NCBI RefSeq assembly: GCF_001510895.1
Contig: NZ_LPWA01000114.1
Location: 16,243 to 80,242 of the forward strand
Length of the DNA stretch: 64,000 nt
Direction of reading: 5' to 3'
Source of the DNA: Mesorhizobium loti
GTDB taxonomy: Bacteria > Pseudomonadota > Alphaproteobacteria > Rhizobiales > Rhizobiaceae
The notes beneath the pieces were generated by a model. That model was not told the DNA's origin and did not search any database. It worked only from the letters and a program-made list of their open reading frames with translations. The number at the start of each line of letters is the position of its first letter. Position 1 is the first letter of the stretch. The position numbers were made by a program, and so were the translations under genes. Positions 47,894 to 57,592 of this stretch are shown here, in pieces.

Positions 47894-48682
47894 TCAGCGC
47901 ATCAGGCGCCGACGAAACAGCGCCGCCGACAAAAAGAATGGCAAAACCGCGTAGACGCAAAGTGTCGTAATATGCAGTCCGAGGCTTTCTGCCGGGCGCC
48001 CAAGCATGGCTGAGCGGATCAGGTCGACCGAGTGAGCCAGTGGCAAGAGGGACGATACCTGCTGAAAAGCGCCTGGCATTTGGCTGACCGGAAAGACGGC
48101 CCCCGACAGGAACAGCATAGGTGTGAGAACAAGCGTTTGATAAAACACGAGGCAGTCGTAATTGGGCGCAAGCGCCGTAACGATCATGGCTAGACTTGCG
48201 AAAGCAAGGCCGGTCAGGGCGATGATTGGCAGCGCGTAGAGAAGGGATGGCCACGCGGCATAGCCGAGAGTGGCAGCAACTGCCGTAATTGCCGTACCGG
48301 CCAGAAGAGACTTGGTCCCGGCCCAGGCTAATTCACCAAGTACGATATCGCCGAGCGTGAGCTGAGTGCACAGCATCGCTTCCCAGGTGCGTTCGCCTCC
48401 CATGCGAGCAAAAGTCGAGTAGATCGTTTCGTAGGTCGCCGAGGTCATCGCGCTTACCGCGGCCATGCCAGCCGCCAGAAAAGCTACGTAGGAAGTGCCT
48501 TCAACACGACCTATCATTATCCCGAGGCCAAAGCCGAGAGCGAACAACGAGATCATCGGCTCAGCGAGGTTCCCGAGAACCGCCGCAAGGGCAATTTTTT
48601 TCCAAGCCAAATAATTGCGGCGCCATACTGCAACCCAATTCCAGGCATTGGCGGGCATGACGGCCATATAACCTGCGATCAT
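47894..48682 (-). CDS. nodJ: Nod-factor exporter permease NodJ (262 aa)
   Basis: ABC-2-type membrane subunit with about six helices; NWVAVWRRNYLAWKK near the N-terminus and FLAAGMAAVSAMTSATYE are NodJ marks. It partners NodI in lipochitooligosaccharide export. It follows nodI by 3 bp. Confidence 0.95.
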   Translation of the reverse strand: MIAGYMAVMPANAWNWVAVWRRNYLAWKKIALAAVLGNLAEPMISLFALGFGLGIMIGRVEGTSYVAFLAAGMAAVSAMTSATYETIYSTFARMGGERTWEAMLCTQLTLGDIVLGELAWAGTKSLLAGTAITAVAATLGYAAWPSLLYALPIIALTGLAFASLAMIVTALAPNYDCLVFYQTLVLTPMLFLSGAVFPVSQMPGAFQQVSSLLPLAHSVDLIRSAMLGRPAESLGLHITTLCVYAVLPFFLSAALFRRRLMR

Positions 48683-48685
48683 CGT

Positions 48686-49594
48686 TCAGTCCTTCATCTC
48701 GCGTCCAGTGAGCCGCAAAAAGACATCCTCGAGATTCGGCGGGCGCTGCAAAAGGCGCAGACCAGCAACCCCACGCAGCTGCGTGAGCACCTGCTCGGGA
48801 TCGGGCGCATAGCAAAAGAGGGTTTCGCCGCTCAGCTCGATGCGTTGCGCGTACGACTTGACCAGCGATTTCAGTTCATGTGGATTGCCGCCATAGACCT
48901 CGACCACCTGGCAGCCGATCTGCTCGTCGATCAACGCGTGTGGTCGCCCTTCGGCGATCTTGCGCCCCTGCTCGAGCACACACAGCCGGTCGCACAACCG
49001 CTCGGCCTCCTCCATGAAGTGTGTGGTCAAAAGTATCGTTTTGCCCCGCGCCAACAAGGAACGCAGGCGTTCCCAGATCAGGTGGCGCGCTTGTGGATCG
49101 AGGCCAGTGGTCGGCTCGTCCATGACCAAGAGCTGCGGGTCATTAATCAGCGCACGGGCCAGCGTCAGGCGTCGCTTCATGCCGCCGGACAGTTCGGCGA
49201 CGCGAGCATCCGCCTTGTTCTCGAGGCGGGCGAACTGGAGCAGCGATGGGCTCACCGCTTCGACCTCGCGTTTGCTCATGCCAAAGTATCGCCCGAACAC
49301 CAGCAAGTTTTCACGTACCGTAAACCTATGATCAAGGTTGTCGAATTGCGGGACCACGCCGATGCGTCCACGTGCCAAACGGGCACGTGCCGGCACTGGC
49401 ACGCCGAACACCGTGATCTTGCCTGCGTCAGGCGTTGCCATTCCGAGGAGCAGGCGGGTAATCGTGCTTTTGCCCGCGCCGTTCGGTCCCAGCAGCCCTA
49501 AGCACTCTCCCGGTGCAACAGTGAACGACATGGCGTCGACAACGACCCTTTTGCCATATGATTTCGTCACGCCGACAAAGTCGATTGCTACCAT
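48686..49594 (-). CDS. nodI: Nod-factor exporter ATPase NodI (302 aa)
   Basis: ABC ATPase with Walker A GPNGAGKST, signature LSGGMKRRLTLARAL and Walker B LLVMDEPTTGLD, followed by the H-loop TTHFMEEAERLCDR. Drives export through NodJ. Ten bases separate it from nodU. Confidence 0.96.
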   Translation of the reverse strand: MVAIDFVGVTKSYGKRVVVDAMSFTVAPGECLGLLGPNGAGKSTITRLLLGMATPDAGKITVFGVPVPARARLARGRIGVVPQFDNLDHRFTVRENLLVFGRYFGMSKREVEAVSPSLLQFARLENKADARVAELSGGMKRRLTLARALINDPQLLVMDEPTTGLDPQARHLIWERLRSLLARGKTILLTTHFMEEAERLCDRLCVLEQGRKIAEGRPHALIDEQIGCQVVEVYGGNPHELKSLVKSYAQRIELSGETLFCYAPDPEQVLTQLRGVAGLRLLQRPPNLEDVFLRLTGREMKD

Positions 49595-49604
49595 GGTCGC
49601 GCAC

Positions 49605-51317
49605 TCAAACCAGCGTAAGGGCGCCGTCGACCGGCGACGGTTCAGTTGCAGGAGTTTTGGTCAACAGCACACCGTCGGACCATATATGTTCAATACGTCC
49701 CCAGTGGCAGGCTGCGGCGGCATCCGGAAAGAACCCACGTCCATGGTGGTTGGCACTCGTATTGCAAAGCAGCGGAATGCCCGTGAGTTTTTCATATTCG
49801 ATAAGTAGCTCGGCCACCTTGTGCTCAGAGGTTCTGGAAACTGTCTGCAATCGCGCAGAACCGTCGAGATGCACGACAGCGGGGACTTTGTCCCGCCATT
49901 CCGCCCGTGTCTGGTGGTCGAACAACATGTAAGGATCCGGCGTTCCGGGGCTGAATATTTCCGGCGCACGGTCCTCAAGGCAGATCGGTGCCACTGGGCG
50001 GAAATGTTCGCGAAGTTTGACGTCGTTGAGATAATCCTTCATTTCCGGCGAAGTCGCGGCCGCGAGAATGCTCCTGCCACCCAGTGCCCTTGGCCCGAGC
50101 TCGGCGCGCCCGGTAAGGAAAATGACCGGTTTGTTGCTGGCGAGAACGGAAGCGAGTTCTCGCATACTGCACGGTGCGGAGTCCCATCCAGAAGGCAGTT
50201 GGCCATCTAGCAGGGCCGGGCCGCTGTAAACCGACCATTCCAGATCAACGAAGCCATTTTGCGCAACCATTGCGCTGCAAGCGGCACCGATTGCCGAGCC
50301 GCTGTCATTCGGAAACGGCGGCACCCAGACAGCATCGAAGAGCCCTGCCTCACGCAAGGCACTGTTCCATTTGATATTGAGGCCGCAGCCGCCGGCGATG
50401 CACAAATTCCGCGCTCCCGAAAGATGTGCGTGCCGCTCCACAGCGGTCGCCATTGCGCTGACAAGGAGACGCTCGAGAAAAGCATGAAAGGATGCAAGCA
50501 CATCTTCGGGTGCCTGATCCCTCAATCGGACCGCACTGGCTTCGAAGAAGTCATGCACGGCCGCAAGCGACGGCTCCGCGCTGTCGATATCCGCGCGGTA
50601 ACGGCTGGCTAGCTCTGTGTCGCCCGCAAAGCGCTCCTGATAGAGTTCCTGAAACACTGTCACGATGGCTTCATCGACCGACCCGAGTGCGATGTAGGCC
50701 ATCAGCTTGCCGGCAACACCTAGGTCCCAGTCGCCGCGACCCGCCCGCTTATAGGGCCCGAAGTGATGGCCCGCAGCTGCGTAAACATGGCCTATCACTG
50801 GGAACAGGCATTCCAGGAGCCGGGCGCCGCGGCGTTCTACATAATAGAGACGTGGGAAGATGCACCCGTCCCAGACCAAGCAGAATGCGGGTTGTCCGGT
50901 TTTGGCGAAAGGGCTGGTACAGTATGCAGAGGTCACATGGCCAGTAACATGCGGGTAGCTACTATAAGAGAAAAGCCGGCCATCAAGCATTAGGCCGCAG
51001 CCGTCGAGCGAATTGAGGAGCCCCTCGGCATCGCGTTCGACGTAGGGCGCCCCTTTGAGAGTGATCGGACCGGCCCCGCTAAGGACCTGGAACTGCGATT
51101 CCACATCGCCGTCCCAGCCGTCGATAACGAATTGATCGACGTCCCGCGGATCCAGACCGTGCTTCGCCAAGGCGGAGACAACTGACTCCAGGTTGTCGAT
51201 GGCTTGATATCGTCGGTTATTGTCCCGCTTCTCTTGTTCAATGCAAAAGACGAGTTGTCCGTCCTCGACAAGGGCAACCGCCCCGTCATGCGTCAGCTTG
51301 ATACCACAAATGCGCAT
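49605..51317 (-). CDS. nodU: Nod-factor carbamoyltransferase NodU (570 aa)
   Basis: Carbamoyltransferase of the NodU/HypF-related family, adding a carbamoyl group to the non-reducing sugar of Nod factors. MRICGIKLTHDGAVALVEDGQLVF opens the protein, the conserved HVTGHVTSAYCTSPF and ARNLCIAGGCGLNIKWN lie in the middle, and the C-terminal half holds RAELGPRALGGRSILA. Length is as expected. Confidence 0.95.
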   Translation of the reverse strand: MRICGIKLTHDGAVALVEDGQLVFCIEQEKRDNNRRYQAIDNLESVVSALAKHGLDPRDVDQFVIDGWDGDVESQFQVLSGAGPITLKGAPYVERDAEGLLNSLDGCGLMLDGRLFSYSSYPHVTGHVTSAYCTSPFAKTGQPAFCLVWDGCIFPRLYYVERRGARLLECLFPVIGHVYAAAGHHFGPYKRAGRGDWDLGVAGKLMAYIALGSVDEAIVTVFQELYQERFAGDTELASRYRADIDSAEPSLAAVHDFFEASAVRLRDQAPEDVLASFHAFLERLLVSAMATAVERHAHLSGARNLCIAGGCGLNIKWNSALREAGLFDAVWVPPFPNDSGSAIGAACSAMVAQNGFVDLEWSVYSGPALLDGQLPSGWDSAPCSMRELASVLASNKPVIFLTGRAELGPRALGGRSILAAATSPEMKDYLNDVKLREHFRPVAPICLEDRAPEIFSPGTPDPYMLFDHQTRAEWRDKVPAVVHLDGSARLQTVSRTSEHKVAELLIEYEKLTGIPLLCNTSANHHGRGFFPDAAAACHWGRIEHIWSDGVLLTKTPATEPSPVDGALTLV

Positions 51318-51330
51318 AGTGCTTCCTCGT

Positions 51331-51983
51331 CTAAGGGGGGCAATTCGACAGATCCGGAGGCCGAACCGGACTCCGGAAACGGGCGAGCAAGCAGTCTTGG
51401 TTGGGGGAGTCGCCCTGGCACTGCAGATGATCGACGGCGATCAACGTCTCGTTCAGCATCGCCATGACAGTCTCGGCACCAGCGGCGTGACCCCAGCGCC
51501 GGCAAGTGGCATCGCGCGCCGATCCGAATACCAGGTGTCCCGCTGGCGCAAGCATCCGCGCAAGGTTGCGGATGGCAGCGTGCATCTCGCTATGCCGTTG
51601 AGGTAATATAGAACCTCCGCCACGACGATCAGATCGAATGGTTCCTCAGGCGAGAACTGTTGTACATCGGAGACTACCCAGGTGATGTGCGTTAGCTCCT
51701 TCATCCGTCGGCGCGTTCGATCAATCGCGCGCGGCACGACATCGATTACTGTGAGCCGTTGGCAATGGGGCGCTAACCTTTCCGTGAATGCGCCTGCCGC
51801 ACACCCGACTTCAAGTGCATTTGTGATGGATCCCTGGGAAAGCGATAGCCGGAGCATTTGCGCGTGACGCTCCCGCTCGAACGGACTGGCATCGAGGAGC
51901 CACGGATCGTCTGCGGCCAACTCCCGATCCAACAATCGATGATTATTGTCCTGTTTCAAAATTCGTCTACCTCGATATCGCAA
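51331..51983 (-). pseudogene. nodS: Nod-factor N-methyltransferase NodS, frameshifted (about 217 aa if repaired)
   Basis: SAM-dependent methyltransferase that N-methylates the deacetylated non-reducing sugar. First frame: DDPWLLDASPFERERHAQM and SAM motif ALEVGCAAGAFTE, to EVLYYLNGIA. Second frame: EMHAAIRNLARMLAPAGHLVFGS to SPVRPPDLS. The frames join near 51587-51592, where one inserted base restores GIAEMHAAIR. The likely start is TTG at 51983. All else fits NodS. Confidence 0.85.
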
Positions 51984-51986
51984 CCA

Positions 51987-53330
51987 TCACTCGTCGGAAG
52001 TCACCAGCGCCGAACAATCCCGTGCAAGATGGCGCATACAATTCTGCACCGCATCCCCCGACAATTTTGTAGTGCTTGATCCAGTGGTCTGGCTTTGGAC
52101 TGGGGCCTGTTTCCCATCCTCAACTGGCAGGCTGGCAGCGACGCTGCGCGACAGCCAATCGCTGTTACTCAACGTACACAGCGCATAGGCTTTCAGGGGG
52201 AGCAAGAGAAATACGTTTATGAATGTGTGGACAGCAAAGCCTAAAAATCGAAGTTGGCGAGCACGAAGCGCCACCACGCTGCAGCGGACGATGGTCATGA
52301 ATACAATCATCAGGACTGTCCACCATGGCACTGTGCCCATCAGTGCGAACTGCGCGAGGCCTGTTAGTACTGACAGGGCGAGTAGTAGCGGCCCGAGGTT
52401 CTGTCCGACCACGTCCAATGTTAGAAAGCGGTCGAGGCCCGGTAGCAAATTCAGTGCAAGCCAAGTGTCCCGGAAAGTGCTGCGTGCCCACCGGAGTTGT
52501 TGGCGCAGATAAGGCCCCAGGCTATCTGGAACCACTGTTGCCGCGATGGCGTCCGGGACATACTCAGTTCGAAGGCCTGCTTTCAGCATGAGGATCGTAA
52601 GATGGCGATCTTCACCGAAGTCGCTTGGCTTTCCCCGAAATGTCTGGGTCTCATACTGATCCAGCAGCAAAAGGAGTGCCGATCGACGGTACATGGCACA
52701 CGGGCCGCAGCAGCACATTACGGCGCCGAAGCGAGCCTGCGCTGCGCGTTCCTCGTTGCAAGCCAGCCAGTACTCCATATCGATCAACCGGGTCAGCCAG
52801 GTGTCGCTCCGGTTGCTGGCTGTCAACTGGCCCATTGCCGCGCCGATTCCTGGATCCTGCATCTTCAGCGCAAGCTTCGTGACGACATCGGACGCCAGCA
52901 TAGTGTCCGAGTCGACATTGAGCACCAAATCTCCAGATGACCGGCGTATCGCGGCGATCTGTGCCTTGCGCTTTCCGGCATTTTTGGGGAGCAGAATGAA
53001 GTTGAAGTTCGGATATTGCGCGAAGCTCTGGTGTACAGGCGTAACGGCTTCCCGATTTCCAGAACCGTCATCAATTACATAGATTCGCAGTCTTCCGGCG
53101 TAGTCCTGGTTTGCAATCGAAGTGAGGCACTCGAAGAGTGTGTGCGGATCCTCGTTGTAGCAGGGAACGATGACGTCCACGCTCGGCCAAAGATCGGAAT
53201 TGGCCAAGTCGTCCGAGACCGACGAAACGCTTGCGGGCCGCGCATAAGCGGCCTGCATGCTCTTATATGCGGTCGAGAGCAGCGCATAACACGAGACGCC
53301 GACAGTGCTGGCTGTACCAAGTAGGTCCAT
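51987..53330 (-). CDS. nodC: N-acetylglucosaminyltransferase NodC (447 aa)
   Basis: Membrane chitin-oligosaccharide synthase, family GT2. DVIVPCYNEDP, NVDSDT (metal site), EYWLACNEERAAQARFGAVM and the QXXRW motif QQLRWARSTF are all present. Membrane segments flank the catalytic domain. The ATG at 53330 gives the usual MDLLGT-type N-terminus; an extension into nodB is rejected. Confidence 0.97.
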   Translation of the reverse strand: MDLLGTASTVGVSCYALLSTAYKSMQAAYARPASVSSVSDDLANSDLWPSVDVIVPCYNEDPHTLFECLTSIANQDYAGRLRIYVIDDGSGNREAVTPVHQSFAQYPNFNFILLPKNAGKRKAQIAAIRRSSGDLVLNVDSDTMLASDVVTKLALKMQDPGIGAAMGQLTASNRSDTWLTRLIDMEYWLACNEERAAQARFGAVMCCCGPCAMYRRSALLLLLDQYETQTFRGKPSDFGEDRHLTILMLKAGLRTEYVPDAIAATVVPDSLGPYLRQQLRWARSTFRDTWLALNLLPGLDRFLTLDVVGQNLGPLLLALSVLTGLAQFALMGTVPWWTVLMIVFMTIVRCSVVALRARQLRFLGFAVHTFINVFLLLPLKAYALCTLSNSDWLSRSVAASLPVEDGKQAPVQSQTTGSSTTKLSGDAVQNCMRHLARDCSALVTSDE

Positions 53331-53346
53331 GAGATCTTTGGTTCGT

Positions 53347-54006
53347 TCAGTGTTGTTGGGGAAGCGAGCGCATTGCAAAGCCGCGGTCGTGCAATGCTGG
53401 AATTATGCGTGACAGCGCCATGATGGTTTGGCTCCGCAAGTCGGCGTCATCGCCAGGCTTCATCTCTCTGGGAGGGCACCCGTCGTGCAAGAGCACGATT
53501 GCGCCAGGCCGGACGGACGCCAGCACTGCATCGACGATCGCATCGACTCCGGGACGAGACCAGTCTCGCGGATCTGCCGACCAGTGGACAGCCGACAGCC
53601 CAGCGCTGGCCGCAGAAGCGATCACTTCTTCGGTCCAGACGCCATAAGGAGCGCGAATGTACTGCACCGAGGCCCGAGGGCAGGCCGCTTTGATGGCTCT
53701 GTTCGCCTCGAAGATCTCACGTTGCACTTCGTCGGGTTCGCATTCGGACAGATCAGGATGGGTCATCGTATGGTTAGCTACCTTGTGCCCTTCCGCGATC
53801 ATTCGTTGGATTAGTGCCGGCTGGTCTGCCGCGTATTGGCCAATGACGAAGAAAGTCGCTGGCACACAGTGTTCCGCCAGCACATCGAGCACCTTCGGTG
53901 TGCAAAACGGATGAGGGCCGTCGTCAAACGTCAAATAAACGCTAGGTTGGCCGGCACCGTTAGCGCACTCGCTGTACACTTCGGACAAGCAGTCGAGGTG
54001 GCTCAA
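53347..54006 (-). CDS. nodB: Chitooligosaccharide deacetylase NodB (219 aa)
   Basis: Removes the N-acetyl group from the non-reducing end of the chitin oligomer. The polysaccharide deacetylase motifs YLTFDDGPHPF and NHTMTHPDL are present, as are APYGVW and LLHDG. The start overlaps the nodA stop (ATGA). Confidence 0.97.
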   Translation of the reverse strand: MSHLDCLSEVYSECANGAGQPSVYLTFDDGPHPFCTPKVLDVLAEHCVPATFFVIGQYAADQPALIQRMIAEGHKVANHTMTHPDLSECEPDEVQREIFEANRAIKAACPRASVQYIRAPYGVWTEEVIASAASAGLSAVHWSADPRDWSRPGVDAIVDAVLASVRPGAIVLLHDGCPPREMKPGDDADLRSQTIMALSRIIPALHDRGFAMRSLPQQH

Positions 54007-54593
54007 AGCTCTGCTCCGTTCCGATCAATCATCGCGCCGGCGGGCCAATCGGAAATCGGACGTCCAACTGGCAAGACGACGACGAGTGCGTCCTCGATGC
54101 GCGTGGGCGCTTTGTCGAGAAGCGCGACGCGAAGGGTGGAGCGCACGCGAATGCCCGACTTGACGACCAGCAGACCGCCTCGCCCCAATCTTGCAACGTA
54201 TTTATGCAGCGCTGGCCGAACCGTGCCGAAGCCGAATGGAACCCCGAGTTCCTGCAGCACGGGAAGCATGACGCGAAATGAACAGCCGATTCCGAGCCCC
54301 TCGAGATCCCGACGTATCCCGTACAATCCGAGTTCAGCCACTAGCAGATCGGCCCCATCGATTTTGATGAAACGGCGCAGCATGCCCATGTGTGCCGCAA
54401 TACCGCTCGAGTCATACGCGATCGCGCGGAACTCAGGTCTAGCTCCGGCCCAACTTTGGCTGCCTTCGAACGGCTTGGCGTTAAAGGCCCCGGTCGGTCC
54501 GTAGGTCCTTCGAAAAAACTCGGCGAGTTCGACATGGTCGGAAAGTTGCAACTCGTTTTCCCAGCACAGCTTCCACCGCACCTGAGAGCGCAT
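54003..54593 (-). CDS. nodA: N-acyltransferase NodA (196 aa)
   Basis: Attaches the fatty acyl chain to the deacetylated sugar, a host-range determinant. MRSQVRWKLCWENELQLSDH is the standard opening; FFRRTYGPTGAFNAKPFEG and FRAIAYDSSGIAAHMG follow. First gene after the nod box at 54817-54865. Confidence 0.97.
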   Translation of the reverse strand: MRSQVRWKLCWENELQLSDHVELAEFFRRTYGPTGAFNAKPFEGSQSWAGARPEFRAIAYDSSGIAAHMGMLRRFIKIDGADLLVAELGLYGIRRDLEGLGIGCSFRVMLPVLQELGVPFGFGTVRPALHKYVARLGRGGLLVVKSGIRVRSTLRVALLDKAPTRIEDALVVVLPVGRPISDWPAGAMIDRNGAEL

Positions 54594-54816
54594 ACAAAAC
54601 TCCTTTTCTGATGCTTCCCGAGGGCACGCGTTACGCGTTCACCGCCGCGCGATTTGGCGCGAGTTCAGATGCTGTCGTCGGCGATCGCGATACTAGCCAA
54701 TTGGACTGGCAGAACCTCGTACGACGGGGGTTCCAGCGCTGATGGGCTCTCTCAAAACTTGTGTTCCTTCCTGAGCCCTACCCTTTATTTTGAGTTCCTA
54801 ATGCAGCAGCGCCATT

Positions 54817-54865
54817 GATTGGTAAAATCGATTGTTTGGATGGCAAACATTCGTTTGATGGATAT
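54817..54865 (-). promoter_or_regulatory. nod box of the nodABCSUIJHFM string
   Basis: On the minus strand an ATCCATCAAACGAATG arm is followed by ATCCAAACAATCGATTTTAC and CAATC, a nearly perfect nod box. It lies 223 bp before nodA, between nodA and the nodD remnant. Confidence 0.9.
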
Positions 54866-54876
54866 CAGGTCTTCAG

Positions 54877-55090
54877 GTGCTTCAAGGATTTCGATCAGAT
54901 CTGCTCGTCGCGCGCAATGCTTCTGCTACCGCGTGGAACCTCACGGGGACCATAGCACCAACCTCAGCCAGGGCGGCCATCGTGAGGTTGCGTGTCGATT
55001 TCGTCGACAAGCTATTTCTTACCCGGCTCGCGAACTCATCCTGACACCAGGCGCGGGCCTTCGCCGTGAGAGGCACCGCGCCGAGCCGGT
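54877..55090 (+). pseudogene. nodD: nodD remnant (5' part only, degraded)
   Basis: The plus strand aligns with the start of the intact nodD at 56663: GTGCTTCAAGG...TTCGATCAGATCTGCTCGTCGCG against ATGCGGTTTAAGG...CTTGATCTGAATCTCCTCGTCGCG, then AACCTCACGG and CAACCTCAGCCAG. The start codon is altered to GTG, the frame is broken several times, and the 3' two thirds are missing. It is divergent from nodA with the nod box between, the normal nodD position. Confidence 0.72.
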
Positions 55091-55216
55091 AGAGCGCAAG
55101 CCGGGAGGAGGCCAGAATGGTGAGCTGCTGATGCTTGGGCCGGCGCCGGAATACGTGCGGGGGATTGCTGACGGCCTCGCCAAGCAAAATGTATCGGACC
55201 GGCTCCGCGCCATATC

Positions 55217-55263
55217 AATCCACAGTGCGGATGCGATTTATCCAACCAATCAATTTTACTGAC
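55217..55263 (+). promoter_or_regulatory. nod box upstream of the nodB remnant
   Basis: ATCCACAGTGCGGATGCGA followed by TTATCCAACCAATCAATTTT and ACTGAC matches the nod-box consensus well, including the outer ATCCAC/GATG arms. It faces the nodB fragment. Confidence 0.8.
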
Positions 55264-55479
55264 TTTTCCGAATCCTGCATTCAGGAGACCGAACATCGAC
55301 GTCAGGCAGGCTTGGAACGACTTGGAGTCAATTCGATGTAAGGTCAACCTTCAAGGTTTCGCGACCCGATACGCCCCAAGCGCACGAAAAACGCAGCTGT
55401 CGCTGTTACACCGGTTGAATTTTAAACGTTAGATCGGCCGGCCGGAGCGACAAATCGATCAGAACGGGCCAGAGCCAAT

Positions 55480-55790
55480 GATGCATCCGACTGGTTATGG
55501 GACGTTCAAAGTGACTGCGACGACGGCATCGGTCACCGCAATATTTATTTGACGTTTGACGACGGCGCCCATCCACTTTGGACACCGCAGGTCTTGAATG
55601 TCCTCGCGGAACATCGAGTCCCGGCGACGTTCTTCATCATTGGCGCCTATGCGGCGGGCCAGCCGGAGCTAATTCAACGAATGGTCGCAGAAGGGCACGA
55701 GGTAGGCAACCACACGATGACTCATCCGGACCTGTCTAGATGCGGGTTTGAAGAAGTGTAGCGTGAAATATTCGACGCGAAGCTGTTATT
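55480..55790 (+). pseudogene. nodB: Truncated nodB remnant
   Basis: Encodes NIYLTFDDGAHPLWTPQVLNV and TFFIIGAYAAGQPELIQRM, then NHTMTHPDLSRC, clearly the N-terminal half of NodB. It ends at an in-frame TAG (55759) where the intact copy has Gln (EVQREIF), then continues REIFDAK before similarity stops. No start codon is in frame. It differs from the intact NodB, so it is a diverged copy rather than a recent one. Confidence 0.8.
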
Positions 55791-55849
55791 ATGATGGCTT
55801 GCCCTCGAGCGTCAGTCTGGCACATACGCGCACCATAAGCCTCCGCGCA

Positions 55850-56381
55850 GCGATGACTTTCGTCGGGTCGCACGGGCCGCTGACTGCGACGCCCCTATTG
55901 ACAGTCGATGGCGCTGTTGCCTTGCGACTACTACAGGACAGTATGCGCTCCCAAGGTAAGTTGGCCCTATTGTCGAAACCAGGCAGTGGAGTGCCCGAGA
56001 GAACGGTCGCAAAGGAACTGGCGAGTGAACCTCGCAACTGTTTGTACATCGCATGCCGAGTCAAACCGCAGGCAATGGCACACGATCGTCCCAGGTACGC
56101 GGTGCGTAGCGAATAACTAGCCCGAGAGCTTTCAAGACCCGGGCGCGCCCCATACAGTCTGGCCCCGTCATCAGGAGATCGACCATGCCAAGTTTGATGA
56201 AACGGTGCAGGTCCCATATTAGCCCCGAGACCGCGCGAGTCATACCGATCGCACGCAGCTCAGGTCTCGCACCGGCCATGTTCGAGCGGTTTTGCGTTGA
56301 AGGCTCCGGTTGGTCCGTAGGTCTTTCGAAAGAACTCAGCGAGCTCAATGCTCGACATTCTCCTACCTGAGAGCGGCGCAT
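55850..56381 (-). pseudogene. nodA: nodA remnant
   Basis: Starts ATG-CGC-CGC-TCT-CAG like nodA, then loses about 40 bases. It resumes AEFFRKTYGPTGAFNAKPL (minus strand, near 56286-56350), DLHRFIKLGMVDLLM and further degraded sequence. Its start lies 225 bp from the nod box at 56606, the same distance as in the intact copy. Similarity fades below about 56050. Confidence 0.75.
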
Positions 56382-56605
56382 GCAAAGACCTTCTTCCATT
56401 GCCGTTTGCCGAAGCCCGGATTTTGGTCGGGGCAATGGCGCTCAGAGATCTGCCGTCCCGATCATGGGGTGGGCCGCGTGGACGCAGGAATCTTGGATCG
56501 TATCTCGGGCCGGAGCTAATGAGGTCCCGGGCCGTCGCCTGCTTCTTTTAGCCTCCCCGATTTGATTTTGCATCTAAGGCACTTTCCAAATGCAGCGTCT
56601 CGTGA

Positions 56606-56653
56606 CATTGGCAAAATCTATTGTTTAGATGAGATGCATCCATGCGCTAGATT
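56606..56653 (-). promoter_or_regulatory. nod box between nodD and the nodA remnant
   Basis: On the minus strand GCATGGATGCATCTC is followed by ATCTAAACAATAGATTTTGC and CAATG. It is a nod box with two changes in the core, placed as at nodD-nodA intergenic regions. It may still control nodD. Confidence 0.75.
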
Positions 56654-56662
56654 GGAAAAGGA

Positions 56663-57592
56663 ATGCGGTTTAAGGGCCTTGATCTGAATCTCCTCGTCGC
56701 GCTCGATGCTCTGATGACTGAGCGTAACCTCACAGCGGCGGCTCGTAGTATCAACCTTAGCCAACCAGCCATGAGCGCGGCTGTTGCCCGGCTGCGCGGC
56801 TATTTTGGCGATGAGCTTTTTACAATGAGAGGCCGCGAACTCGTGCCGACACCGCGAGCCGAGGCACTCGCCTCGCCGGTTCGCGAGGCGCTGCTGCATA
56901 TTCAGCTCTCGGTTATTTCCTGGGACGAATTTGATCCAAGGAAATCCGACCGCCGTTTCAAGGTTATGCTTTCCGATTACATGACGATCATTTTATTTCA
57001 GAAAGTCATCGAGCGTGTTGCGCGAGAAGCTCCTTTCGTCAGCTTCGAACTCCTGCCTCTCTCTGATGACGTGGAAGAACTTTTTCGGCGCGGTGGCGCC
57101 GATTTTCTGATACTCCCCGAATTGTTCTTGTCAAACGAGTATCCAAAAGCGAAGCTTTTCGAAGATACACTCGCTTGTGCAGGCTGTCGGAAAAACAAGG
57201 AACTGTCGAGAAAGCTCACATTCGAGAAATACATGTCGATGGGCCACGTAATGGCCAGATTCGGGCGCTCGCTCAGGCCATCCATTGACGAGTGGTTTTT
57301 GCTTGAGCATGGCCTCAAGAGGCGTGCCGAGGTGGTCGTGCAGGGGTTCAGCATAATCCCCCTGATGCTACCAGGCACCAGTCGCATTGGGACCATGCCC
57401 TTGAGACTGGTTGAGCATTTCGCAAAAACGCTACCTCTGCGCGTCGTCGAACTTCCGCTCTCCTTGCCAGCGTTCACCCTGGCGATGCAGTGGCCTGCGC
57501 TTCAGAATGGCGACCCGGCAAGCATCTGGATGCGGAAGATTTTGTTGGAGGAGGCATCTCGCCTGGTGCCATCGCCGAACGCTGCGGTATGA
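56663..57592 (+). CDS. nodD: LysR-type nodulation regulator NodD (309 aa)
   Basis: Flavonoid-responsive LysR activator of nod boxes. The N-terminal HTH region MRFKGLDLNLLVALDALMTE and LTAAARSINLSQPAMSAAVARL is nearly identical to NodD proteins I know, and the effector domain carries YMTIILFQKVIERVA. Intact full length. It starts 10 bp from the divergent nod box. The only complete nodD in the window, so it should serve all five boxes unless other copies lie elsewhere. Confidence 0.97.
   Translation: MRFKGLDLNLLVALDALMTERNLTAAARSINLSQPAMSAAVARLRGYFGDELFTMRGRELVPTPRAEALASPVREALLHIQLSVISWDEFDPRKSDRRFKVMLSDYMTIILFQKVIERVAREAPFVSFELLPLSDDVEELFRRGGADFLILPELFLSNEYPKAKLFEDTLACAGCRKNKELSRKLTFEKYMSMGHVMARFGRSLRPSIDEWFLLEHGLKRRAEVVVQGFSIIPLMLPGTSRIGTMPLRLVEHFAKTLPLRVVELPLSLPAFTLAMQWPALQNGDPASIWMRKILLEEASRLVPSPNAAV

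Noticed and set aside
54882..55187. 101-codon minus-strand frame
   Set aside because: It is antisense to the nodD remnant; the similarity is on the plus strand.
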